From Ceratothoa steindachneri (taxonomy: Eukaryota; Arthropoda; Malacostraca; Isopoda; Cymothoidae): a stretch of DNA of 64,000 nucleotides. Where the stretch lies: the NCBI GenBank assembly GCA_963969495.1, contig OZ018326.1, forward strand, positions 1,985,444-2,049,443. The letters run 5' to 3'. Below, one piece after another: positions 33,716-46,050 of this stretch (position 1 is the stretch's first letter; each line of letters opens with the position of its first letter). Made by a program: the position numbers and the translations under genes. The notes beneath the pieces were generated by a model. That model saw only the letters and a program-made list of their open reading frames with translations, searched no databases and had not been told where the DNA came from.

Positions 33716-36700
33716 AATAATAAATAAATTAGCAAGTGTAAAAGAAGCATTATCCATTTTGCCCTTATATAAATTAATGTCAGTTTTACAGAGCAATCTG
33801 AGACATTTTATTCCTCGTCTGACATGAATAAATAAAATCATTTCTAAAAGGGAAATGGAGAGTGAAATGTGAGGCAAAGTCTTGCACGAAGGATAAAAGA
33901 GCAGTGAATCCTTACACAAATTTAGATGAACAGTGGACTGTGAGACGTTTTCTTCTCTTTTGACACGAAGACAAGAAATCCTTTCTCCAAATGAAATGGA
34001 CAGTAGAATGTGAGAAGAATTCTTGCACGAATGATTTGAGTGCAATGAATCCTTAGTCAAATTCTAAACAAATAGGGAATGAAAGATATTTTCTTTTTTG
34101 TCTGACATGATCTTAAAATACCTTCCAAAATGAAATGGACAGAGGAATGTAAGATGAATTCTTGCACGAATGGCACGAATGCAACAAATCTTTACACAAA
34201 TTCAATTCAACAGGTTTTCTCTACTTCAATTACTACAACAAATAAATTCTCAATAAGGAAATAGACATTGGAATATGATAGGTTGTCATTCACGAGCTTT
34301 AATTAGGTAACAAATCTTTTTCGAAAATGACAACGAAATTTGAATATGAGACGTTTTCTATTTCAACTGTCATGAATGAGACAAATCCTTTCCGAAAATG
34401 AAATCGAGAGCCGAATGTCAGCCGATTTCTTACACGAGTGAAATTATTGCAAAAAATCCGTTGCAAAAAGGAAATCAATAGTGGAATGTGAAATGATTTC
34501 CTGCTCAACTGGCATAAATTTAACAAATAATTTCACAAATACAAATCGGCTGCTATTAAATACACCAAATCATTTAACAAAATGGAATCGACTGTGAATA
34601 TGAGATGATTTGTTGCACGAATGACCTTAATATAACAAATACTGACCCGAATTAAAATCAACAGATGAAAGTGAGACGTTTTAATTCTCGTCAAATATAA
34701 ATATAATAAAGCATTTCTCAAAAGGAAATAGACAATGGAATGTGACACGCTTTTTCACTCGACAATGATAGAGGCAATGATCATTTCAACATGAAATTAA
34801 CATTGAAATCTATATTTCTTGACAGAGAAGACCTCAAGAAATCCTTACTTAAAATGAAATCTAGAGTAGAATCAGATAAGTTTTCTTTCACGACTCTCAT
34901 TAATGCAACAAATCTTTTGTCAAAATTAAATCTGTATAAGATTGTGCGACATTTTTTTCTCGACTGATATTAATGCAAAAAGTACTTTCCGAAAATGAAA
35001 TCGATAGTTGAATGTGGGACGTTTTCTCTCGACTGAAATGAAAGTAACAAACCCTTACCCGAACTGACATTTGCAAAGGAATGAAGACGATTTCTTTCCT
35101 CGAATGAGATGATTACAACGAATATTTCTCAAAATAAAATCGAGAGTGAAATATTAGACGATTTTATGCAAGAAGGATATAAACGCAACAAATAATTACG
35201 CAAATTCAAATCAACTGTGAATTGTTAGTTGTTTTATTTATCTACTGAAAAGAATACAACAAATCGTTTTTCAAATTAAAATTAACAGTGAAATGTGAGA
35301 TGTTTCGTATTTCGACTGAGGTGAATGTAACAAATACTTTCAAATATTCAAATGGTCAGTGGGATTTGAGAAGAATTTTCCCTCGAATGACTAGAATGCA
35401 ACAAAGCCTTTCACAATTTCATATCAATAGTGGAGTGAGAGACATTGTCTTTCTCGACTGCAATGAATAGAACAAATCCTTTCTTCAAAAGAAATCAACA
35501 GCGGAATGTAATCAGTTTTCTTTTACAAAATCCAGGAATGGATAAAAAACCTTTCCCCAAATTAAGAGGAAATAAGAATGTGAGACGTTTTCTTTCTTGA
35601 CTGATATAAAAGCGAAAATTCCTTTTCCAAAATGAAATAGAGACCGAAATGTGAAACAAATTCTCTCTCGAATGAAATGACTGAAACAAATCCTTTCTAA
35701 TAATGAAATCGACAGTGGAATGTGAGATGATTTCGCCCTCAACTGACATAAATGTAACAAGTCCTTTGACAAATTCAAATAAAGTTTGTATTGTGAGACT
35801 CTTTCCTTCGCGAGTGGAGTGAATATAAGAAATCCCTTCACAAAATGAAATTCACATTGGAATATGACAGGATTTCTATCTAAACAGAGATGAATCCAAT
35901 AAAGCCACATATTCAAAAAATCGCTGGAGCTGGAATTGTTTAGTTTCTCGACTGACATATAAAAATAATCCTTTCTCAAAATTAAATCAACAGGGAAGGT
36001 GATAAATTTTCTTAAAGACTCTCATGAATGAAACAAATCCTTTGCGAATATGAAATCGACATTTAAACGTCAGACATTTTCTTCTTGGCAGATATATGGT
36101 GCCATAAATACTCTCTAAAAAAGAAATCTTCAGTTGAATTGAGACAATTTCTTTCTCGACCTGAAATATTGTGAAACATCCTCTCCAAATCTAGAAAGTC
36201 TTCAAGGCACCTTCACTCGAAAAATTCGCCCCTTTCTATAATGATATAATTGCAACAAATCCTATTATAAAGCCAATTCGACAGATGAATGTTTCAGGTT
36301 TATTTTCTTGACCTACATGAATTGAACAAATCTTTTCCCAAAAGGAAATAAACTGATAGTATTACAAAAATTCTTTCCCAAAATAAAATCTAGAGTTAGA
36401 TGGGGACGAGTTCTTTCTCTAGTGTCATGATTGCAACATATCATTTTCCAAAGTGAAAAGAATATTCAAATGAAAAAGGTTTTGGTTCAAGAATCTCAAG
36501 AATGCATGAATTTCTTACTTAAAAGGAATTCTGAAGTATAATGTGAAAGGTTTTCTTTCTGCAGTGACATAGATGTAACAAATAATTTCACAAATTCACG
36601 TTAAGAGTGGAATGTGAAACGATTTTTCTCTTGACTGATATTATTTTAATAAATCCTTTCTCATAATAATATTGAGAGTGGAATGTGAGAAGATTTCTTG

Positions 36701-38881
36701 CTCGTTTGACAAACATGTATCAAATCCTTTCACAATTTCAAATCAACAGTTGCGTGGGAGATTCGTTCTAGAGTGACAGGAATACTGCAATTCCTTTCTA
36801 AAAATGAAATCGACAGTAGAATGTGACACGTTATCAATCTCGACTGACATCAATGCAAAAATTACTTTCCTAAAATTAAATTGAGAGTAGAGTGTGAGAT
36901 GCCCTCTTACTCGACTGACATGAATACCACAAATGCTTTTTCAAAGTGATATTAAAAGTGGAATGTGAGAGCATTTTCTACACGAATGAGATGAATACAA
37001 CAACCCCTTTAACAAATTAAAAACAATAGTGGAGTGTTAGACGTTTACCTTTTCGACTAAATTGATTGAAACATTTCCTTTCAATAATTAAAATTAACTT
37101 TGGAATAAGAGATATTTTCTTTCTCGACTGACATTATTGCAACGAACCCATTCCTAAAATAAAATTGACAGTGGAATGTGAGGATATTTCTTTCTTGACC
37201 TATAAGAATATAAAAAATCCTTTCTTAAACATTGAAAAACTCCTTGCAAGCATTTCAGGAAAAGTTCCTTGCTTTCTTACTGACATGATTGCAATAAATC
37301 TTTTCATAAACCAAAATCGACAATTGAATGTGACACTTTTATTTTTTCGGCCCAAATGTATGCAAAAAATACTTTTCCAAAAGAAAATCGACATTAGATT
37401 GTGAGACATTATTTCCCGACTGATATCAATGTAACAAATCCTCTCCCAAAATGAAATCGAGACCAGTATGTTGCAGGTTTTCTTAGTCGAGTGACATCAA
37501 TTCAACAATTCATTTCTCAAAATAAGATCGACATGAAGAGGTGATACGATTTCATTCTCGACTGTCACGATTGCAACAAATCGACCACTTAGGCAAATCT
37601 TCAGTTGAATGTGAGGTTTTATATCTCGACTTCCTTGATTGCAACAAATCCTTTCCCAATTTTATTTCGGCATTGGAATGTGAGACGATTTTATTCTCGA
37701 CAGACATGAATGAACAAATACTTTGACAAATTCAAATCAACAGTGGAATGGTCAATGAATGCAACTTATCCTTTCACGACCTTTAAGCACACCACCAATC
37801 TTTTCTCAAAATTGAAATCGGAAGCAAAATGTGAGACGATTTCTTTCTCGACTGAAAGTGTTGCAAAACTCCTTTCCACAAATTATCTCCAGAGTGGAAG
37901 GTGAGACAATATTTTGCACGACAATAATCTATCTAACAAACATAAATACAAAAAAATAATTTCTCAAAATGAAAGCGACAGTGGAATGTGAGATTTTTAT
38001 ATCTCGAATCACCTAAATGCAAACAATCTTCGAACAACTTCAAATATTTTGTTTAACTGGAGACAGTTTATCTCAACTGACATCAATACGAAATTTTCTT
38101 TCTTAAAATAAAGTCACTAGTGGAATGTGATTAGCTATCTTTTGCCAATGTCATGACTGCAGCAAATCGTTACCCAAAACGAAATCGAGATTTGAATATG
38201 AGATGTTTTTTATTTTAATTGAGATAATTATTACGAACCCTTTCCTAGATTAAATCTCCACTCGAATGTGAGTCGATTCGGTCTCGAATACCATTATTGC
38301 AACAAATCCTTTCATAAAATAGAGTCGATTTGGGGATTGTGAAACTATATAACTTATTTATCATTTCTAAAAATGGAAAATATCCATGTAACTTTCCACT
38401 AATAATTCTTTCATTTCTCGACTAACATGAGTGCCACAATCCTTTTCATTAGCCATAATTAACAGTGGCATATGAAAATTCTTTTCTCGATCTACATGAA
38501 TCAAATTAATCTTTTCAAAAAATAAAACTGACATTAGATTGTGAGACATTTTTTCGACTGATATTCATGCAACAACTCTCCCAAAATGAACTCGAGAGTA
38601 GAATATTTGACGTTTTCTCTCCCGACTGATATGAATTATACAAATATTCAAAAAAGAAAAATGACCTTAGAATGTGGGATATTTTCTTTTTACACTGATA
38701 TTAATGCAACATATCCTTTCACAAAATGAGAGGGAGAGCAGAATGTAAGTAGACTTCCTTCTTGACGGAAATGAATGCAACACATTCTCATTGGAATGAG
38801 AGAAAATATTTACTTCACTGATATAAATAAATAAAGCCTTTGAGAAGTGCCAATCAACAGTGCAATGTGAGCTATTTTCTT
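33716..38881. repeat. Diverged ~71-bp satellite, block 1
   Basis: Head-to-tail monomers with a spacing of 68-73 bp (starts near 36673, 36744, 36812, 36883, 36954 and 37024). The common pattern is 'agtggaatgtgagacg', 'tttctttctcgactgacatgaatgcaacaaatcctttc', 'aaaatgaaatcgac'. At least three classes occur: one with 'ttgcacgaatgac' and 'cacaaattcaaatcaac', one with 'ttctcgactgac' and 'aaaatgaaatcgac', and one with 'cacgactctcatgaatg' and 'aaatcgagagtag'. About 70 monomers are present. Individual copies are strongly diverged. Confidence 0.9.
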
Positions 38882-40124
38882 TTATCTGGTTTGGGAATTT
38901 GTTGTGGCTTGTTCCCAAGGTCACCTTCCCCAATGATGCTTAACTTTGATGAAGTGCTGCTGGTGTATTCGGATAACAAGCGCTGATTCCAATTGTAGGA
39001 AAATACTTTTCTTGCGTTGGTTTTAGTGAAGTAGGCTGGGTAAGAGGATCCAATAGATTCTTCTAAAGCAAAGTACTCGTGGAAAGCGGATTCCAAACTC
39101 TTTATTGTCCGGAAGATTCCTTAGGCTTATGCAAAAAGAATTTGATGGAATTTGTTTTAGGTATTTGTAACAGGCCTGCTAACCTATAAGACTATTTTTT
39201 AATTAGCCTTACTGACTACAGCACCTTCTGCCTCCCACCGACTCTCTTTGCGTTCTTGACTCTCTGACTGAATGACTGACTGAATGAATGAATAATAATG
39301 AGAATGTTTCAGCTCATCTATTTCTAACACCTTCAATTATGGGTGGCGTGACTTCTTTTCCACTAATATGAACGCGAGGCGGAGCCTATCGGGTTAAAGC
39401 GTGTTCGTTTGTTCTTTGTTAAGACTGCTGTGCGGAGTCAACTGGTGTGTGCGTGTTTAGTGTGGCCACGTATGTATTAGTAGTGTATTTGCATTTCGCC
39501 GCCTTTAGGCTTTAACAGGTTCACGTAAATTCTGGTTGGTCATATCAGATACCACCTTAAGTTTGCTCAGCTGCCTTCGTTTCTGTTTCCACACCATTCA
39601 GCTCAAATATGTTTCCTTATAGGTGTATGTTTGTACATCCTAGTGGGAACTCCTACGATTTTGTTGCATCCTTACCATATTCTCTGTTGTTTTAATACAT
39701 ATTAAATTGCGGTTTAATAGTAGTTAAAAATATTTGTTTTCTCTTACATTAATTCATTATTACAGCATGGTATATTAATTCAATGTTCGATTTATATGCC
39801 TGTTACAAGCCTGTATAGGATTAAAATGCTAGTCATTTGTGAGGCTTCATTGTTGAACCCATTTCGCCTTGCTAGGCACTTTTTTCTGATTATTTCCAAG
39901 GTGGAAAGCAATACATTATTATTTTACATAGATGATATATATAATTTCTGCAAAGAGTTATTCTTCTTTATGGAGATTGCTATAAACTTTTAGATTATTT
40001 GTATGCCAATAATTATTTGCGTGCGCATCTCAAAGCTTCATAGGATTTATATGAAACTCAATTGTGAGGCTTCAATGTTGATCCTAATCCACTTTGTAAT
40101 AACAACTTCATTTCTCTAAGTACT
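38882..40124. mobile_element. Non-satellite insertion with an LTR-like segment
   Basis: The satellite stops near 38881 and resumes near 40125. Inside, 39166-39807 starts TGTAACAGGC and ends GCCTGTTACA, a perfect 10-bp inverted repeat of TG...CA form, as in an LTR (642 bp). No 5-bp target duplication is visible beside it and no second copy was found. A 47-bp word near 39816-39862 recurs with changes near 40038-40085, ~222 bp away. A 74-codon minus-strand frame (38872-39096) has no recognised domain. A 10-bp match over this length can arise by chance, so the LTR reading is tentative. Confidence 0.3.
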
Positions 40125-40324
40125 TGAACCCAACTAAACATTTCTCAAAACGGAATCGAAAGTGGAGTGGGAGCCAATTTATGGCACGTATGACATGAAT
40201 ACATGAAATCTTCACAAGAACTTCAAATAAACATTGAATTATGAGACATTTTATTTTTTGACTGGAATGATTGCAACAATTCCTTTCCCATAGTGAAATC
40301 GAAAGTAGGGTGGGGTGATTTTCC
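40125..40324. repeat. ~71-bp satellite, block 2
   Basis: About three monomers ('aaaacggaatcgaaagtggag', 'gaacttcaaataaacattgaa', 'cccatagtgaaatcgaaagtag') between two insertions. Confidence 0.85.
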
Positions 40325-41100
40325 ACTATCTTTAAATCTCTTCAATGGGCAGTGCGGAAAAATTGTAAATTAAGACATTTCTTTTAGCCTGCGCTTCGAG
40401 CTTGAAAATAGAATAATTACCTTAAAATTCGCCAAAAGATAGATAACACCCGAAATATCCATATGCAAAGGCTTGGAACTGAATAACTATGTTTTCATCA
40501 GGCACAACAAGGAGCACAAAAAAGAAAATATGCCCCATTTTGAAGTTAAACTGCAAAATTGCGAAAATTTAATTTTACTTGAAAGGTTTGCGGGTAGTGT
40601 GGCAAAAAATACTCTATAATGTCAATAACATATAATAAAATTTTTCTAGCAATAGAACAATTTCTTCAGCTTGCGCAAACGCCTTATTTTTCTAGGAATA
40701 TATGCTAGTTTACAATCCGAAACCAATCGCTGATACAGGAGTGATTAAAAATAATTGTCAGTTTATAAAGGTATTGTATCAAGCTTCTGCAATTATCATG
40801 CGCCTTGGTTTAAAAATCAACATATTTTCTGGCTTTTGGATTTTTTCTTATTGTGTAGCATTTGCATTCATAAAATATAAACATAAATTAATTTTATGAG
40901 TACTACCTGCAATTAATTTTCTCGTAAATAACTATTCCGGGTAAAACCTATATTTGGGATATTTTATTGCAATTCTTTTATCTTCAAGCTCGATGCGCAT
41001 GCTAAAAGGATGATCGTATTGCAAAATGGTTTGAACACAAATATTTTCTAATCAATTAGCACGCTTTCGGCCCTACCCATCAAAGAGATACGAAAAAGCG
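40325..41100. mobile_element. Non-autonomous element with long imperfect terminal inverted repeats
   Basis: An outer pair (40328-40358 and 41066-41097, 'atctcttcaatgggcagtgcgga' against the complement of 'ggccctacccatcaaagagat') and an inner pair (40380-40430 and 40960-41010, 'cttttagcctgcgcttcgagcttgaa' against 'cttttagcatgcgcatcgagcttgaa' as complement) run colinearly as inverted repeats of ~100 bp total, with an indel between. The 65-codon plus frame inside has no recognised motif. Satellite flanks it on both sides. Superfamily unknown; no clear target duplication could be fixed. Confidence 0.7.
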
Positions 41101-43685
41101 AAGAATTTCTTGAGCATAATCGGGAGTAGAATGTGAGACGATTTTTTTCTCGACTGAATGCAAAAAATAGTTCCCTAAAATAAAATGACAATATAATGTG
41201 AGAAGATATATTTCAAAACTGACATAGATATAACAAATTCTTTCTTTAGAAGAAATCTAGAATGGAATGTAAGGCGTTCTATTGATGAATGTCGTGAATG
41301 CAGAAATTAATTTCCCAAGAAGAAATTGAGATTAGACTGTGAGACATTCGCTTACTCGCCTAACATGAATACCAAAAGTCTTGACTGATATGAATACAAC
41401 AAATCATATACTGAAATGAAATCAACTGTGGAATTTTATACCATTTTTTGCACGAAATACATTAATGTAAAAATTCCTGACAAGAATTTAAAACAAAGGA
41501 ATAGAGTGAGATGTTTTCTTTCTCGACAAATATAAATATAACAAATCTTTCTCCAAATTCCGAATGAATTCGACAGTAGGATGTAAGATGTTTTCCCTCT
41601 CGGATGACAGAAAACCCCAAAATCCTTTTCAAATTTAAATCAACATTGGAATGGAAGACGTTTTCTTTCTCGACAGGCAAGCATACAAAACATCCTACCT
41701 AAAATGAAATCTAGACTGGGACCCGATGAGGTTTCTTTCACAACGGCTATGATTGCAACAAATCCTTTCTCATAATAAATTCAAGAGTGGAATGTAATAC
41801 GATTTCATGCTTGACAGATATTAATGTAAAAATGCATCCTCAAATTCAAATCAACAGTAGAAGTAAAGAAGTTTTTTCTCGAGTGACAGGATACATTTAA
41901 TCATTTCTCAAATTGAAAGCAACATCAAATGAGAGATGTTTTATATCTCGACTGACATAAATGCAACAAATTATTTTCACAAATTCAAATAATCAGTTGA
42001 ACTTGGGAGTTTTTTTCCTTGATTGACATGAAATAACAAATACTTTTACAAAATTATATTAGGGTGGAAAGTGATAGGCTTTCTTTCGTTACTGGCATGA
42101 ATGCACAACTCATTTTCTAAAATGAAATCGACATTAGAATGTGAGGTGTTTTCTTCCTCAACGAACATAATTACCACAAATCCTTTCTCAAAATGAAATC
42201 TGAAGTGGAATGTGAGGGGATTTCTTTTTCAAATGAAATTATTGCAAGAAATCCTTTCATAAAATAAAATCGAAAGGGGAATGTGAGACTATACTCGTAT
42301 ATTCCTTTACGTAAAAGAATGTAACAATTCTTCAAAAATGCAAAATTTCCATGCAGCTTTCCAGGAAAAATTCTTTACTGACATGATTGCTACATATCAT
42401 TTCATAAAACCAACTCAACGATGGAATGTGACATTTTTATTTTATTGACTAACATGAATCCAACCTTTTCTTGCTAACAATAAAATCTATATTAGATTTT
42501 GAGAAGTTTTTTCTAGATTTTTATTGATGCAACAAATCCTTTACCAATATGAAATAGAGAGTAGATACTTAGACAAATTCTCTCTCGAGTCACATGAATT
42601 TAAAAAAAAAACTTTCCCAAAATAAAATTGAGCGTAGAATGTGGAAAGATTTCTTTCATGAATGAACGACATCCTTTCTAAAAACAAATTGACAGTGGAA
42701 GATGAGAGGACCTCTATTTTCACTAACAAGAACGCAACAAATCCTTTCACAAATTCATATCAATAGTGGAATGGGAAAGGTTTCCTCTCTCGACTGATAT
42801 GACTACAAATCGTTTCTCAAAAGGAAATCGGCAGTGAAATGTGAGACGATATCTTGCACGAATGATATAAATGTACCTTCTTCTTATACAATTACAAATT
42901 AACAATGGAGGTTGAGACTTTTCTTCCTCGATTTTTTTTATTTAATATCTCATCTGGCGACTGCCTTCTAGGTTTCAACTACGATTAACACGAATTAACC
43001 AAATCCTTTGACAAACTCAAATTAAATTTGAAATGAGAGATGGTTTCTTTTTCGAATGAGAAAATACAACAAATCCTTTGTCAAAAGTAAATCGACAGAT
43101 AAATGTGATAATTTTTCTTTAACAAATGTCATCAATTCAAAAATTCTGTTCCCAAAATAAAATTGAGAGTAGGATGTGAGAGGTTTCTTTCAAGACTCTC
43201 ATGAAGGTAAAAAATCCTTTCCAAAAATGAATTCGAGAGAAGAATTTGGGACGTTTTCCTTTTCGACTGAAAGGAATCAGACAACTGTTTTCCAAAAATC
43301 AAATCCAGAGCGGAAATGTTAGGATTATTACTTTCTCGATTCAAATGATTGGCACTTTTCTTTTCCAAAAGGATATCAACAGGGGAATGTGAGACGATAT
43401 GTTGCTTATTGATATGAATGTAACGAATCATTCACAAATTACATTAACAGTGGAATGTGAGAGGGTTTTTATCAACTTAAATGAATGCAACAAATCCTTA
43501 CTCAGAGAAAGATCGGCAGTGGAATGTGAGACGTTTCCATTAATGAGTCTGATGAATGCAACAACTCCTTCCCCAAAATGAAATCAAGAGCGGAATGGTA
43601 TATGATTTCTATCTGGAATTAAATTATTGCATGAATTCATTAAATAAAAAGAAAACTATAGGAAATGTAAGGCAATTTCTTGTTA
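41101..43685. repeat. ~71-bp satellite, block 3
   Basis: Same monomer classes as block 1, about 35 copies, interrupted at 42930-43000 by a short retroposon tail. Confidence 0.9.
42930..42990 (-). mobile_element. Very short 3' fragment related to the I-like element
   Basis: A T-run followed by 'atatctcatctggcgactgcc' resembles the element's 3' end at 25417-25470 (T12, then 'gatatctggcgactgcc'). A 5'-truncated insertion of ~60 bp on the minus strand into the satellite is the simplest reading. The next bases differ, so a related subfamily is likely. Confidence 0.6.
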
Positions 43686-44100
43686 TCTGGCATGAATGTA
43701 AGGACATCGCGAGATTGGAACGCGTACAAGCAAGAGCAACCAAGCTGATTCCCTCTATCCGACAATGTTGACTACCGGGATATTTTCACACTGAGTGAGA
43801 ACAGAACGCGCAATCACGGCTTCAACCTTGAACTGAAGCGTTACAACCGCAATCTGTGTGGAAATTTTTTCACCTACAGTATCTGCGGTAAGTGGAACGC
43901 ACTTCCAGTTGAAGTTGTCAACAATGAATCTGTTGACCAGTTCAAGTCAAGACTAGACAAAGTCTTGAAAAGTGGCCGTTTAGGGATGCAAAACAATTGA
44001 GCAGCCATGTGCCCGCTCGATTGATAGTCCAAAGGTACCCTCTTTGAATGGACCGTAAGGTCTCCTAGGGTACTTTCTTTCCTTGTAACTCCTTGTAACT
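43686..44100 (+). mobile_element. 5'-truncated CR1-like 3' fragment inside the satellite
   Basis: It begins near 'aaggacatcgcgagattggaacg' and codes for the RT C-terminal tail: RLERVQARATKLIPSIR, then VDYRDIF, then GFNLELKRYNRNLCGNFFTYSICGKWNALP and QFKSRLDKVL, ending with a stop at 43998. Against the copy at 48.8 kb a segment of ~40 codons between SIR and VDY is missing. The 3' UTR ends in 'ccttgtaactccttgtaact', the short terminal repeats typical of CR1 (no poly(A)). It is a dead 5'-truncated insertion. Confidence 0.9.
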
Positions 44101-46050
44101 CAAAATCAACAGTGGAATGTAAGACGTTTTCTTTCTTGAATTACATGCATTCAACCAATCCTTTTGCAAACTGAATTTGACAGTTGAATGTGAAAGGTTT
44201 CCTTTAAGAAGCCTCATAAATGAAACAAATCCTTTCCCAAAATAAAATGAGACCTGGGGGTAAGACGTTTTCTTCCGCGACTTACATGAATACAGAAATC
44301 ATTTCACAAAATCAAATTGAGAGTGGAATGTAAGACAAATTGTATCTCGACCTACACGAAGGAAACAAAACATTCAATCAAATTTAAAATTTCCTAGCCA
44401 TTTTCTCTAAAAATTCTTTCCTTTCTCGCCTAGCAGGAATGCCACAAATCATTTCATTATGCATTTCGACACTGGAATTTGACACTATTTTCTCGACCTG
44501 CAAAAATGCACCAAATTCTTTCCGAAAATGAAATCGAGAGTAGAAAGCGAGTCTTTTCTCTCTCGACCTACAGGAATGCTCTAAATCCATTCCTAAATAG
44601 AATCGACATCTAATGTGTGACGATTTCTTTCTCCACTGACATGATTGCGATAAATCCTTTCCCATAATCAAATCAGTAGTGGAACGGGAGCCGTTTTTGT
44701 TCTCGACTGCAGTGAATATAACAAATCCTTTCTCATAAAGTAATCGGCAGGGGAATATGATAAGTTTTCTTTCAAGACCTTCATAAATACAACAACTAAT
44801 TTCCCCAAATGAAATTGAAATTAAAATGTAAGGCGTGTTTTTTCTCGACTCACATGAATCCAACAAATCCTTTCCCAAAATAAAATCAGGTCAGAAATGT
44901 GAGACGATTTATTTCTTCACTATAGTTTTTACAACAAATCATTTCACAAAATTAAATTGACAGTGGAAGTTGAGACGAATTTTTACTCTACTCACATTAA
45001 TGTAACAAATCCTTTCCCAAATTCCAAACAACAATTCGATTCACATGAGTACAACAAATATTTTCTTAAAATGAATTGGACAACGGAATGTGAGACGATT
45101 TCTTGCAATAATGAAATGAGTTGAACTAATCCTTAAAGGAATTCCAATCAACAACGAAGTTGAGTCGTTTTCATTCTTAATTGAAATAAATACAACAAAT
45201 CCTTTCTCAAATTGAAATGTAAAGTTGAATGCGAGACACCTTGCACGAATATCATGAATGTAAAAAAATAATTACACGAATCAAAAAATCAATAGTTGAG
45301 TGTGAGACGTTTTCTTTGTCGAGTGATATCAATGGAGCAAATCTGTTATCAAAATGAAATCATTAGTGGAATGTGAGAAGATTTCTTTCTCCAATGAACG
45401 GGTTGCAACTCTTTCTTTCCCAAAATGAAACCTGAGTAGAATGTGTTCAAATTTCTTACTTAAATCATAGAATGTAAAAAATCCATTTAGAAATTCCAAT
45501 CCACAGTAGAATGAGAAAATTTTCTTTCTTAAATTATATATATACAACAAATCATTTCTCAAAATGAAATTGAACCTAGAATGTGAGACTATTTCTTGCA
45601 CGAAGACATGAATACATCAAATCCTTAAACGAATTCATATCAACAGTGGAGTGTAAAACGTTTTCTTCCTCGCCTGAAATGAAAACAAATCTTTTCTCAA
45701 AATGGAACCAACTTTGATATGCGATATGCATTCTTTCTCGACTGTCAAGAATGAACAAATCTTTTAGTGACTGAAATATTTACAAATCTTTTCCTAAAGT
45801 TAATCTGCAGTGGAATGTGGTGTAAGTTCCCTTTCCACTGAAATGGTTGCAACAAATCCTTCCATAAAATCAAATCGACAGTGGAATGTGAGACTATTTC
45901 AACGTTGATCAACACGAATGTAACAAATCCTTTGCAAAGTTGGAAAATTTTGATGCAGCTTCTCACAAATATTCTCTCCTTTCTCAAGTGAAATGAGTAC
46001 AACAAATTCTTACCCCAAAATGCAAAATTTTAATGCTGCTTTCAGGGAAA
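44101..46050. repeat. ~71-bp satellite, block 4
   Basis: About 27 more monomers, ending near 46050. Minus-strand frames here and in block 1 (up to 164 codons) follow from the monomer and vary without pattern from copy to copy. Confidence 0.9.

Noticed and set aside
44384..44878. 164-codon minus-strand frame in the satellite (also 35512-35979, 155 codons)
   Set aside because: The monomer read backwards gives repeated words such as GKDLL.SCxSRK, but the period of ~71 bp breaks the frame repeatedly and changes show no codon pattern.
33716..46050. Degenerate C2H2 zinc-finger array or CRISPR array
   Set aside because: The ~71-bp period is not the 84 bp of linked fingers and no C..C/H...H spacing is seen; there are no identical repeats with unique spacers, and the DNA is eukaryotic.
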